Below are positions 1 to 8,592 of a stretch of DNA of 64,000 nt, piece after piece. This DNA is from Foliimonas ilicis (GTDB lineage: Bacteria > Pseudomonadota > Alphaproteobacteria > Rhizobiales > Rhizobiaceae): the NCBI RefSeq assembly GCF_039939195.1, contig NZ_JBDUUH010000005.1, forward strand, positions 62,001-126,000. Reading direction: 5' to 3'. Under the pieces are notes generated by a model. The model ran no database searches, had not been told where the DNA came from, and saw only the letters and a program-made list of their open reading frames with translations. Position 1 is the first letter of the stretch. Each line of letters opens with the position of its first letter. The translations under genes were made by a program, and so were the position numbers.

Positions 1-121
1 CGCGTCTCGAGAAATGACTGTCAGCAGCGGAAATTATTGCCGCATTAGTTCCAATGGTTGTGTTTTAATAGGCTTCTCTAGGTCGATATTAGTCAATGAG
101 CAGGTTTTTGGGAATTATCAA

Positions 122-871
122 ATGAGCGATGCTCGAGGATTGGAAGGTAAAACCGTTGTCGTCACGGGAGGATCCAAAGGCATCGGCGCGGCGATCTCAC
201 GGCGTTTCGTTTCGTTAGGTTGCCGCGTCGTCATGGCGTTCAGATCGGACGAGTCGGCTGCATCGAAACTTGCGGCCGAACTCGCCCGGGATACAGGGAA
301 CTGTCTCGCGGTTCGAGCAGATGTCGCTGATCCTGACGCGGTAAAATCGCTGATCGCAATCGTCGTGGACCATTTCGGCAGTATTGATGTGCTCGTGAAT
401 TGCGCCGCGGTCGGCACGTATTGCCCGCTCGGCAAGATGGATGCGGCATTTGTGAGGAGCATCCTCGATGCCAATGTTATGGGCACTGTGCTGATGACCG
501 AGGCGGCTCTGCCTCACATGCCTTCGCCAGGTGGTCGTATTATCAATTTTTCGTCGGCGCTAGCTTTCAGGCCAATCTCCGGGAGTTCCGTTTATTCAGC
601 CTCGAAAGCTGCGGTGAGTACCTTAACGCATGCCTTCAGCAAAGAGCTTGGCCCGAGGGGAATAACGGTCAATGCTGTCGCACCGGGCGTAATTGAAACA
701 GATATGACAACCAAAATTCTTGCTGAAAGAGGTGATCAGATATTGGCGATGACACCGCTGGCTCGCATCGGCCAGCCTGACGATATTGCCGGTATTGTAA
801 CCTTTCTCGCATCGGATGACGCGACGTGGATTACCGGACGTACGATTGTTGCCGACGGTGGCGTCACGTAA
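122..871 (+). CDS. SDR family NAD(P)-dependent oxidoreductase
   Basis: A 249-residue classical short-chain dehydrogenase/reductase. The cofactor motif TGGSKGIG lies near residue 14, the NNAG-like motif reads NCAA, the catalytic serine is in NFSSALA, and the YSASK motif follows about 12 residues later. The C-terminus (WITGRTIVADGGVT) is typical of FabG-like SDRs. The frame stays open upstream to base 14, but the family alignment starts at the ATG at 122; the ribosome site there is weak (GGGAA). The substrate cannot be read from the sequence. The gene stands before a degraded amidohydrolase and may belong to a cluster lying upstream of the window. The fold is certain, the substrate unknown. Confidence 0.85.
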   Translation: MSDARGLEGKTVVVTGGSKGIGAAISRRFVSLGCRVVMAFRSDESAASKLAAELARDTGNCLAVRADVADPDAVKSLIAIVVDHFGSIDVLVNCAAVGTYCPLGKMDAAFVRSILDANVMGTVLMTEAALPHMPSPGGRIINFSSALAFRPISGSSVYSASKAAVSTLTHAFSKELGPRGITVNAVAPGVIETDMTTKILAERGDQILAMTPLARIGQPDDIAGIVTFLASDDATWITGRTIVADGGVT

Positions 872-951
872 CATCGCCTACGCAGCGTAGTAGTCGGTTT
901 AAGGTGCATAGTAGACTACGATACGATCTGGTTTAAGGGCAAGGAGATACC

Positions 952-1340
952 CATGAGAACCGCGCATGTTATAAGGATTGTGGCGCACGCGGAGGTGTAA
1001 CGTGACCTGACCAATCAGGATATTGTCGAGCTTACGGCATGATGGCGCAAGCTTTATCAGTATCCAGAGATTTCAAATGAAGAAGAGGTTACAGCGAGCG
1101 AAGTCGTCGACCTCCTCGCGGATACAGGAGCGGACCAAGTTCTGACTGGACTGGGCGGGCATGGTGTTGCGGTAATTTACGATAGCGGCAAGACGGGGCC
1201 AACCTTGATGTTCCGTTCGGAAATCGATGCGCTGCCGATCCGCGAATTTTCGGGCGTGCCGCATTCCTCACTCGTGCCAGGCAAGTCGCATATGTGTGGC
1301 CATGAAGAGCACACGGCGATCCTTGCCGCGCTTGGTCGTC
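952..1340 (+). pseudogene. M20-family amidohydrolase remnant (hippurate hydrolase-like)
   Basis: Translation gives a recognisable N-terminal part of an M20D amidohydrolase (IAA-amino acid/hippurate hydrolase type): WRKLYQYPEIS, then FRSEIDALPI, then HMCGHEEHTAILAALGR, the last resembling the family's metal-binding HMCGHDGHTA. The reading frame is broken by stops near 998 and 1042, and the similarity ends abruptly near 1340, where the opposite strand becomes a HipA fragment. About two thirds of a normal M20 protein of around 390 residues is missing. It is a dead gene, cut by a rearrangement and further decayed by point mutation. Confidence 0.75.
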
Positions 1341-1344
1341 AGCC

Positions 1345-1627
1345 TCAAGTCAGGCGCAGTGAACCGTCCGGCAATACCTTGGGGCAGGCTTTGGTCGAGC
1401 TGACGGTAGACGGTGGCACACATCAAATCATAAAGCGGCGCCATCCTGGCTGATCCGCTAGCTCCGATTAGGGCAGAGTAGTTCTTTGCATGCGAGTCCG
1501 AGTTGCAGATAAGCACGTTGAAAATCATCGCATCGAGAAACTTCACTCGCTCGGCAGGAGAAGCGCGGTCGTTGACGGCATTGAACATCATCTTGAGGGT
1601 CACGCCATCACCCGTCGAAATTCGGCG
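1345..1627 (-). pseudogene. HipA kinase fragment
   Basis: The minus-strand frame encodes TLKMMFNAVNDRASPAE, then ICNSDSHAKNYS and MAPLYDLM, which match the catalytic-loop and following segment of HipA-type kinases (compare ATDGHAKN and MTPLYDVL in the intact HipA encoded at 2691-4004). The N-terminal domain is absent and similarity stops near 1345, where the M20 remnant on the other strand ends. The fragment sits in the same frame directly after the stop codon of the GntR gene at 1628. It is not a close copy of the neighbouring hipA (for example NSDSHAKNYS against ATDGHAKNVS), so it comes from a different hipA lineage. Confidence 0.7.
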
Positions 1628-2209
1628 TCAAGCTGTTCTTCCTTCGCTCTGTGGCAGGTCGAAATCGGCGGCTTGTCGCAAATGCTGGCGCAACACTGCC
1701 TCTGCCCAGTCGATATCGCCCGACTGGACTGCGTCGAGAATCGCGAGATGCTCGCGGCAGGACTGCTCGATACGGTCGGCGGGCTGTTTCTTGAAGGCGG
1801 CGGATTTCTGCATTCGGCGCAGGTTATTCTGCTGACGAACAGCCTCCGTCAAAAACCGATTTCCAGAGCATGCGGCGAGGTTCTCGTGGAATGCGGCATT
1901 GACGCGAAACCACTCGTCTCCGGCGGTGTTCGCGCCCCGATCGCTTAAAATGCGCTCATGCGCACGCCGCAAAGGCAGAAGCTGCTTTTCGTTGGCATGG
2001 AAGCGGGCCGATTTGAGCGCCGCACACTCGATCGCAATGCGGAATTCGTAACTCTCGCGATAGGCGTCTTCGCCCTCGAGCGAATCGACGAAGCGCCAGC
2101 CATGGCCCGGCAGGCGCTGGACCAGCCCTTCCGCTGCAAAGCGCAGCAGGAGTTTGCGCACCAGTCCGCGCGAGATGCCGTAGCGCGGCATCAACTCGGC
2201 CTCCGACAC
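1628..2209 (-). CDS. GntR-family regulator, FCD type, N-terminally short
   Basis: A 193-residue protein with the second half of a GntR winged helix (ELMPRYGISRGLVRKLLLRF, then EGLVQRLPGHGWRFV) and a full FCD ligand-binding domain, including FRIAIECAAL, FHENLAACSGNRFL and a C-terminal EHLAILDAV with metal-ligand histidines. FadR/FCD regulators normally carry 20-30 residues before this point; here the frame is closed by a TAG near 2239 and the first possible start is a GTG at 2209. The gene is therefore either truncated at its 5' end or degenerating. The fragment of HipA follows in frame after its stop. DNA binding is doubtful. Confidence 0.6.
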   Translation of the reverse strand: MSEAELMPRYGISRGLVRKLLLRFAAEGLVQRLPGHGWRFVDSLEGEDAYRESYEFRIAIECAALKSARFHANEKQLLPLRRAHERILSDRGANTAGDEWFRVNAAFHENLAACSGNRFLTEAVRQQNNLRRMQKSAAFKKQPADRIEQSCREHLAILDAVQSGDIDWAEAVLRQHLRQAADFDLPQSEGRTA

Positions 2210-2318
2210 TTCCTGCGGCAGAACACCCTGCGCGCGCCGAGGCTACCAGCGGCTCGGGACGCCAGCCTAGAGCATGACGCTCCGCGGATTCAGCAAAGGA
2301 GGGACGCGCCCGTGCTCT

Positions 2319-2417
2319 TATACGCGCTCCCGTATATTCGCCGTTTAGACGCATTCGCGTATATCTCTAGCTTACACGCATTCGCGTATATTGACGTCTT
2401 ATACGCCATCGCGTATA
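2319..2417. repeat. Four palindromic operators, 27-base period, upstream of hipB
   Basis: Four 18-base imperfect palindromes start at 2319, 2346, 2373 and 2400, exactly 27 bases apart. Their sequences are TATACGCGCTCCCGTATA, TAGACGCATTCGCGTATA, TACACGCATTCGCGTATA and TATACGCCATCGCGTATA, with the consensus TATACGCNNNNGCGTATA. The array ends 19 bases before the hipB start codon. HipB of Escherichia coli represses its own operon through several palindromic operators, so autoregulation by this HipB is the natural reading; the sequence differs from the E. coli TATCC-N8-GGATA operator. Confidence 0.85.
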
Positions 2418-2436
2418 TTCGTGATTGGAGGCTACC

Positions 2437-2691
2437 ATGAACGAACAGATCGCCCGCACTGAGAAACAACTCGGCGCCATCCTGCGCCGCGTCCGCAAAC
2501 AAGCGCGGTTGAGTCAGGGCGCGCTCGGCGAACAAATTCACCTGCGGCAGGGTACGGTCTCGCGCCTTGAAGCTGGCGAGCCCGCTGTCCAGCTGCGTAC
2601 CCTGATGGAAGCCCTTTCAGCCCTCAACCTGGAACTGGTCGTCCGGCCGCGCAGTCAAGGCAGCGCCGCCGACATCGAGGACTTGTTCTGA
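2437..2691 (+). CDS. hipB: HipB-like antitoxin, XRE-family repressor
   Basis: An 84-residue Cro/CI-type helix-turn-helix protein. The HTH reads ARLSQGALGEQIHLRQGTVS (about residues 25-44), and the tail LELVVRPR resembles the C-terminal strand of HipB antitoxins. GGAGG at 2427-2431 fixes the ATG at 2437; the frame can be extended to a TTG at 2425, but that overlaps the ribosome site. The stop TGA shares its last A with the hipA start (TGATG), so the pair is translationally coupled. It should bind the four palindromes upstream and neutralise HipA. Confidence 0.88.
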   Translation: MNEQIARTEKQLGAILRRVRKQARLSQGALGEQIHLRQGTVSRLEAGEPAVQLRTLMEALSALNLELVVRPRSQGSAADIEDLF

Positions 2692-4004
2692 TGGCACGAA
2701 AGCGGGCTCACGCCCCCCTCAATGTCTTCCTGAACAGCCGCCATGTCGGTGTGCTGCGCCGCGAGGCCACTGGCGCAATCGACTTCCAGTACGGACGCGA
2801 CTGGCTGGACTGGCGCGGCACATTCCCGGTGTCGCTATCACTGCCCCTGCGCGAGGACCGCTATATTGGCACCCCGGTCATCAATGTGTTCGACAACCTG
2901 CTGCCCGACAGCGATCCGATCCGTAAGCGCGTCGCCGAGCGCGTCGGCGCGGACGGCACTGACGCCTTCAGCCTGCTGACTGCTCTGGGCCAAGATTGCG
3001 TCGGTGCCCTGCAATTCCTGCCCGATGGAACTGATCCCGGCGCTGCCGGTGACACCGATGGCAAGCCGGTCAGCGACGACGAAATCGCAGACATCATCAA
3101 GAACCTCGCCGCAGCGCCGCTCGGCATGGGCGAAGACGAAGATTTTCGAATCTCGATTGCCGGGGCACAGGAAAAAACCGCCCTGCTGCGCAAGGACGGC
3201 AAGTGGTTCAAACCCACAGGCACCACCGCCACCACCCATATTCTCAAACCGCAGATTGGCCAGCTTCCAAACGGTATCGACCTTTCTAACAGCGTCGAGA
3301 ACGAATATCTCTGCCTGAAGCTGCTGGAAGCTTTTGGCGTCCCCGCCGCGAACGTCGAGATTACGGTTTTCGGGGAACGCCGCACACTGATCGTCGAGCG
3401 TTTCGACCGCCTTTGGACAAAGGACGGAAGATTGCTCCGTCTGCCGCAAGAGGACACTTGCCAAGCGCTGGCGATCCCTCCCACCAGGAAATACCAGTTC
3501 GACGGCGGCCCCGGGATACGGGAAATCATCAACCTGCTGAAAGGCAGCGACACGCCCGATGCCGACATCGCGACATTCATACGCGCCAGCATCCTGTTCA
3601 GGCTGCTCGGCGCGACCGACGGTCACGCTAAAAACGTCAGTATTTTCCTTGGCCCCGGCGGACGATTCCGCATGACACCGCTCTACGATGTCCTGAGCGC
3701 GCAGCCGAGTCTCGATGAAGGCCAGATCCCCCGAAAGAAATTCAAACTCGCGATGTCAGTCGGCAAAAATCGCCACTATGCCATCCATGACATTGTGCCC
3801 CGTCACTTCATGCAGACGGCGGACCTTGCCGGCGTTGGCACCCCCACGATGAAGGCGATCTTTGAAGACATCGCCGCGAACGCAGAACGGCAGGCGCAGG
3901 CCGCAGTCGCGGCGCTGCCCAACGGTTTTCCCGGCCAGCTCGTGACATCGACCGTGGCGGCCATCAGCCATCGCACCCGGCTCGTCGCCGATTCACTTTC
4001 GTAG
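2691..4004 (+). CDS. hipA: HipA serine/threonine kinase toxin
   Basis: A 437-residue, full-length HipA-type protein. The N-terminal subdomain (FDNLLPDSDPIRKRV, about residues 65-80) is followed by the Gly-rich loop SIAGAQEKTALL, whose serine is residue 155 and corresponds to the autophosphorylated Ser150 of E. coli HipA. The catalytic loop ATDGHAKN has its aspartate at residue 310 (Asp309 in E. coli), and MTPLYDVLS follows. All key residues seem intact, so it is probably active. HipA kinases of this family phosphorylate aminoacyl-tRNA synthetases such as GltX and induce dormancy; the target here is not known. It is co-transcribed with hipB. Confidence 0.88.
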   Translation: MARKRAHAPLNVFLNSRHVGVLRREATGAIDFQYGRDWLDWRGTFPVSLSLPLREDRYIGTPVINVFDNLLPDSDPIRKRVAERVGADGTDAFSLLTALGQDCVGALQFLPDGTDPGAAGDTDGKPVSDDEIADIIKNLAAAPLGMGEDEDFRISIAGAQEKTALLRKDGKWFKPTGTTATTHILKPQIGQLPNGIDLSNSVENEYLCLKLLEAFGVPAANVEITVFGERRTLIVERFDRLWTKDGRLLRLPQEDTCQALAIPPTRKYQFDGGPGIREIINLLKGSDTPDADIATFIRASILFRLLGATDGHAKNVSIFLGPGGRFRMTPLYDVLSAQPSLDEGQIPRKKFKLAMSVGKNRHYAIHDIVPRHFMQTADLAGVGTPTMKAIFEDIAANAERQAQAAVAALPNGFPGQLVTSTVAAISHRTRLVADSLS

Positions 4005-4011
4005 GCGTCTC

Positions 4012-4232
4012 ATGTCTGAGGCAAGAAGATGCCCGAGTATTGCTATTCTGGGCCGGGGCTCGCTGCTTTGGGACAAGCGCCCTGATTTCGACGAGCAACG
4101 CGATAACTGGCAGTTTGACGGGCCTGCCTTGCCGCTGGAATTCAGCCGGGTCTCATCATTTCCCGCGGCGTACCGACACTGGTCATCGACGCGGTCCACG
4201 GCACGTCTTGCCCTGCCGCATAGGCGTTGATG
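4012..4232 (+). pseudogene. Gamma-glutamylcyclotransferase-like remnant
   Basis: The frame starting at 4012 reads SIAILGRGSLLWDKRPDFD, then WQFDGPALPLEFSR, which matches the start of a GGCT-like fold family (the normal motif is GYGSLLWD). Around 4150 the similarity jumps to another frame, which reads TLVIDAVHGTSC and then meets a TAG near 4230. The gene is thus frameshifted and lacks its C-terminal half. It lies eight bases after hipA and is one of several dead genes in this segment. Confidence 0.6.
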
Positions 4233-4823
4233 AAGTTGGTGAGGTGTGTTTCGAACTGCTGGTGGCTGGTCGGCCCGAACTCTCGCTTCAAATTAAGATA
4301 ACAGCATCAGGGAGAACTCAACACCCCGCAGCGAATGCATATCTAAGCCCTCATCCCATTGTCGAGCGCTTTGATGCGGTGAAGCTATTTGATCATTCCT
4401 GACCTTCGCAACCGGTCTTACCCAATTATGAATATTGATAGATATCAATTCGCAGTCAGTTCTTCCTGCGCGCAAGAAGCAATCGACTGATAAAAAGCAA
4501 TCGGCTGAATATTGCTCACTGAGGCTTTGCCCACCCGAGCGCCTAGCTCGGACCTCGATCGATACCCAGATAGAGGACATAACTAACATATTGAAAGATT
4601 GACGACTTTCGTAATTTTTGGACGAGATATGGTTGCCGGAAAGCAGCATTTTTCTTCCTCAAGTTCAAGAAAGTCTTCTTCTTTTTGGTTGGCTGCGTCG
4701 GCCCGTTTTCAATCTGGACGCAATGCGCGCATGAATTGTTAATTTTGTATAACACAGCTTTAGGATGTATTGCACCTTTGGATTTCTGACGATAGCTCTT
4801 CTGGCCGAACCGTTAGGAGGATA
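4233..4823. other. AT-richer intergenic stretch, no gene seen
   Basis: About 590 bases between the cyclotransferase remnant and the lactonase gene. Its composition is lower in GC than the flanks, especially 4380-4760. Open frames are short and match nothing I recognise. The promoter of the catabolic cluster should lie near its right end; I could not pick convincing -35/-10 boxes. Confidence 0.5.
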
Positions 4824-5744
4824 ATGATGTTTGGTGAAATTGAAGGCACAGGTTTTGAGGTTCTGGACCCTCGATTCAAGTCTTGCCTGTCGCATGCACG
4901 CGTCGAACGCCTGTGGACGGGCGCGCGTTTTTGCGAAGGGCCGGCCTGGTTCCCAGCCGGTCGTTACCTGACTTGGAGCGACATTCCCAACAACCGGATC
5001 ATGCGTTGGGACGAGACTGACGGTTCGGTTTCCGTGTTTCGCCAGCCGTCTAACAATTCGAATGGCTGCACGGTCGATCTCGAAGGTCGACTGGTTGCTT
5101 GCGAGCATCTGAGCCGAAGCGTCACGCGCACGGAACATAATGGTAGTATTACGACTCTGGCTTCGCACTTCCAGGGCAAACGGTTAAACGCTCCCAATGA
5201 TGTTGTGGTGAAATCCGACGGTTCGATCTGGTTCTCAGATCCATCCTACGGAATTGATCACTATTATGAGGGCGATCGCGCGAAGAGCGAGATCGGCGCT
5301 TGCCATGTCTACCGCATAGACCCCGCGACCGGTTCCGTAGAGCAGCGCACCGATGACATGGTCAGACCCAACGGTTTAGCCTTCTCTCCCGATGAAAGTA
5401 TTCTTTACATTGCAGACACCGGCGTTACGCATGTGGACAAAGGCCCACAGCATATTCGCCGGTTCAAGGTCAGCGCGGATGGCATGCTTTCGGGCGGAGA
5501 GGTGTTTGCGGTTTGCGGCAACGGTCTCTTCGACGGATTTCGGATCGATACCGAGGGGCGTATCTGGACGAGCGCTGGGGACGGGGTCCACTGTATAGAT
5601 TCCGATGGGACCCTCCTCGGCAAGATTCTTATTCCGGAACCGGTTGGCAACGTCACTTTCGGTGGTGCCAAACGCAACCGGCTGTTTATCTGCGCCACGT
5701 CATCACTTTACGCTATTTATCTCATGGCGATCGGGACACGATAG
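4824..5744 (+). CDS. SMP-30/gluconolactonase family lactonase
   Basis: A 306-residue six-bladed beta-propeller of the SMP-30/Gnl/LRE family. Features seen are FCEGPAWFPAG near residue 35 (the metal-binding glutamate), NSNGCTVDLEGRLVACEH, APNDVVVKSDGSIWFSDPSYG (the metal-binding Asn and Asp loop), and VTFGGAKRNRLFICATSSLY near the end. Such enzymes open sugar lactones to aldonic acids in a metal-dependent way. AGGAGG at 4815-4820 places the start at the ATG pair 4824/4827. It lies upstream of a sugar-acid-type dehydratase, so lactone hydrolysis followed by dehydration is likely. The actual lactone is unknown. Confidence 0.88.
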   Translation: MMFGEIEGTGFEVLDPRFKSCLSHARVERLWTGARFCEGPAWFPAGRYLTWSDIPNNRIMRWDETDGSVSVFRQPSNNSNGCTVDLEGRLVACEHLSRSVTRTEHNGSITTLASHFQGKRLNAPNDVVVKSDGSIWFSDPSYGIDHYYEGDRAKSEIGACHVYRIDPATGSVEQRTDDMVRPNGLAFSPDESILYIADTGVTHVDKGPQHIRRFKVSADGMLSGGEVFAVCGNGLFDGFRIDTEGRIWTSAGDGVHCIDSDGTLLGKILIPEPVGNVTFGGAKRNRLFICATSSLYAIYLMAIGTR

Positions 5745-6021
5745 CGATATAGGCGAAGATATCTTGAAGAGCCGCCGCCACGCGGCTCGTATCATCACCA
5801 ACCATCACTGGCGGATTCATAGCCTGTGCACTGGCCTGTGATGTGCCGGCAAGCATTGCTCCACACAGCACAGCACTTGCATGCGTCACCGAAAAACCAG
5901 ACAGAATGCCCTGAATGTCGATCGGTCCTTGACCATTCGATGAGTTCCGCACCGTGACGCGTTTCAGGGCATATCGTGGCACCGAGTTCCAAAGTAGTGC
6001 CAAAAGTTAGGATATGGATCG

Positions 6022-7767
6022 ATGAGTAAACCACCCAAGCTTTCGCCAAATAATACGGCGCCTCTCCGTTCGTCCGCTTGGTTCGGTTCTCAGGATCGAA
6101 ATGGCTTCATGCATAGGTCATGGATGAAGAACCAGGGTACGCCACAGCGAATGTTCGACGGGCGACCGGTAATCGGAATATGTAATACATGGTCCGAACT
6201 GACACCTTGCAATGCACATTTCCGCCAGATCGCGGAGGCGGTAAAACGGGGCGTTCTGGAAGCTGGGGGATTTCCGGTCGAATTCCCGGTCATGTCGCTC
6301 GGCGAGACATTGCTTCGGCCGACAGCCATGCTGTTCCGCAACCTTGTTAGCATGGACGTCGAAGAATCCATTCGGGCCAATCCCATTGACGGCGTAGTTC
6401 TCTTGTGCGGTTGCGACAAGACGACCCCGGCGCTCGTCATGGGAGCCGCAAGCTGCGACCTGCCCACGATTGTCGTTTCAGGTGGTCCGATGCTCAACGG
6501 CAAGTTTCGCGGCCAAGACATCGGCTCGGGGACGAACCTGTTTTCGATGAGCGAGGACGTTCGCGCTGGACGTCTCACCTCCGGCGATCTTTTGGATGCG
6601 GAAGCTTGCATGTCCCGCTCCGCTGGGCATTGCATGACGATGGGCACGGCATCGACAATGGCCAGCATCGTAGAGGCGCTCGGTCTGAGCTTACCCCATA
6701 ACGCTGCCATTCCGGCAGTGGACGCCCGCCGTTACGAACTCGCCCAGAACTCGGGGCGCCAGATCATCGATATGGTGCATAAAAACATCCGTATGTCCGA
6801 CGTGGTCGATCGGCGCTCGTTCTATAATGCGGTGAAGATCAATGCCGCCATAGGCGGATCGACCAATGCGGTCATTCATTTGCTCGCGATTGCAGGCCGA
6901 ATGGAGATCCCGCTGTCGCTGGAGGATTTTGACGACTGGGGCAGGGGTGTTCCATTGCTGGTGGACCTTATGCCGTCCGGCCGCTTCCTGATGGAAGACT
7001 TTTACTACGCTGGCGGACTTCCGGCTGTGATCCGAGAATTGGCAGATATGCTCGACCGAAGCGCAGTGACGGTGAATGGCAGCACAATAGGTGGAAATAC
7101 TCAAGAAGCACGCTCCTGGAACCGTGAAGTCATTCGTTCGCTCGACAATCCTGTCCAGCAAGCAGCAGGGATTGCGCTTCTCAAAGGCAACCTTGCTCCC
7201 AATGGAGCGATAATAAAGCCTTCCGCCGCATCGCATCGTCTTCTAAAGCACCGTGGCCGGGCGGTCGTCTTCGAAGGCCTTGATGACATGCGTGCCAGAA
7301 TCGACGATCTGAATCTCGAAGTTGATGCCGACTCGGTTCTCGTCATGCGGAATGTCGGTCTCAAAGGCTTCCCCGGCATGCCGGAGGTGGGGAATATGCC
7401 GCTACCGCGCAAGCTTCTCGAAAAAGGTGTCCGCGACATGGTGAGAATTTCCGATGCGCGCATGAGCGGGACTGCGTACGGGACCGTAATACTTCACGTT
7501 TCACCGGAAGCGGCGATCGGCGGTCCGCTAGCCCTGGTGCAGGATGGTGATTTCGTAGAGATCGATGTGGAGGCACGACGTATCCATCTTGACGTCAACG
7601 AGGAAGTTCTTGCCAGCCGTCGCGCCAGCCTGCCTGTTGCTGACGGCACCCGGCTCGGCGGGTACCAGCAACTGTTCATCGATCACGTATTGCAGCCCGA
7701 AAAAGGTGCAGACTTCGATTTTCTCGTAGGACGCAGAGGTGCTGGAGTGTCTCAGAACGCCCACTGA
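6022..7767 (+). CDS. IlvD/Edd family dehydratase (sugar-acid type)
   Basis: A 581-residue dihydroxy-acid/sugar-acid dehydratase. Cluster-binding cysteines lie in GICNTWSELTPCN (about residues 53-65), LCGCDKTTPA (about 130-139) and SAGHCMTMGTASTM (about 198-211); INAAIGGSTNAVIHLLAIA and MSGTAYGTVILHVSPEA are family signatures. The GICNTWSELTPCN and SRSAGHCMTMGTAS forms are usual in the sugar-acid branch (L-arabonate, D-xylonate and similar) rather than in IlvD of branched amino acid synthesis. The enzyme removes water from a 2,3-dihydroxy acid to give a 2-oxo-3-deoxy acid. It follows the lactonase and precedes an SDR by 18 bases. Confidence 0.9.
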   Translation: MSKPPKLSPNNTAPLRSSAWFGSQDRNGFMHRSWMKNQGTPQRMFDGRPVIGICNTWSELTPCNAHFRQIAEAVKRGVLEAGGFPVEFPVMSLGETLLRPTAMLFRNLVSMDVEESIRANPIDGVVLLCGCDKTTPALVMGAASCDLPTIVVSGGPMLNGKFRGQDIGSGTNLFSMSEDVRAGRLTSGDLLDAEACMSRSAGHCMTMGTASTMASIVEALGLSLPHNAAIPAVDARRYELAQNSGRQIIDMVHKNIRMSDVVDRRSFYNAVKINAAIGGSTNAVIHLLAIAGRMEIPLSLEDFDDWGRGVPLLVDLMPSGRFLMEDFYYAGGLPAVIRELADMLDRSAVTVNGSTIGGNTQEARSWNREVIRSLDNPVQQAAGIALLKGNLAPNGAIIKPSAASHRLLKHRGRAVVFEGLDDMRARIDDLNLEVDADSVLVMRNVGLKGFPGMPEVGNMPLPRKLLEKGVRDMVRISDARMSGTAYGTVILHVSPEAAIGGPLALVQDGDFVEIDVEARRIHLDVNEEVLASRRASLPVADGTRLGGYQQLFIDHVLQPEKGADFDFLVGRRGAGVSQNAH

Positions 7768-7785
7768 CGATAAAGGAGAATAAGT

Positions 7786-8532
7786 TTGGAAAAGGTTGCC
7801 ATCGTTACGGGTGCCGGCTCAGGAATTGGTAGGCTCGTGGCTCTCGGCTTTCTTGCGCATGGATATCGTGTGGCGTTGGCTGGGCGCTCTAGCGATACCT
7901 TGATGGAAACAAGCCGCAAAGCTCCTCATCACGATCGAGCGCTTGTGATACCCACCGACGTCACCGACCCGGTCGCAGTGGAGAGGTTGTTCGACCAGAC
8001 TGCGGAGGCACTTGGCCGCGTAGATCTGCTTTTCAACAACGCAGGGGCATTTACCGCGAGCAGCCCGATCGACGAGGTCTCGGCTGAAGACTGGCGCCGG
8101 CTCATCGACGTAAACCTGTCAGGAGCTTTCTACTGCGCCCAGGCCGCGTTCAGGCATATGAAAAAACAAAACCCGGCTGGCGGCCGTATTATAAACAACG
8201 GATCGATTTCGGCACAGGTTCCGAGGCCCAACGCTGTAGCCTATACCGCATCCAAGCATGCGATCACCGGGCTTACCAAGGCTATAGCATTGGAGGGGCG
8301 GCCTTTCGACATTGCGTGCGGACAAATCGATATCGGCAATGCCGCAACATCCATGACGGCCGGCATGGCAACAGGTATGTTGCAACCTGATGGCACCACT
8401 CGAGCCGAGCCAACCATGAATGCCTCGAACGTCGTTGACGCGGTCCTGTTCATGGCTGGCTTGCCACTTGAGGCAAACGTACCATTCTTGACTGTGACCG
8501 CCACGAGTATGCCTTTCATTGGCCGGGGATAG
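7786..8532 (+). CDS. SDR family oxidoreductase (TTG start)
   Basis: A 248-residue short-chain dehydrogenase with TGAGSGIG at residues 8-15, NNAG near 85, the catalytic serine in NNGSISAQ and YTASK near 150. AAAGGAG at 7772-7778 sits seven bases before a TTG, and no better start exists, so translation starts with TTG at 7786. It is tightly linked to the dehydratase. In a sugar-oxidation pathway an SDR commonly oxidises the free sugar to the lactone; oxidation of another pathway intermediate is equally possible. Confidence 0.85.
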   Translation: MEKVAIVTGAGSGIGRLVALGFLAHGYRVALAGRSSDTLMETSRKAPHHDRALVIPTDVTDPVAVERLFDQTAEALGRVDLLFNNAGAFTASSPIDEVSAEDWRRLIDVNLSGAFYCAQAAFRHMKKQNPAGGRIINNGSISAQVPRPNAVAYTASKHAITGLTKAIALEGRPFDIACGQIDIGNAATSMTAGMATGMLQPDGTTRAEPTMNASNVVDAVLFMAGLPLEANVPFLTVTATSMPFIGRG

Positions 8533-8592
8533 TTGCTTAATGTTATCGATCGCGCGCATCCTCAGCGGACTTGAAATCTGGAGTTAAGTTTA

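Noticed and set aside
5722..6003. Minus-strand frame of 93 codons after the lactonase
   Set aside because: It contains an Ala-rich hydrophobic stretch that might be a gene remnant, but there is no ribosome site or family match I can name, and its end overlaps the lactonase gene.
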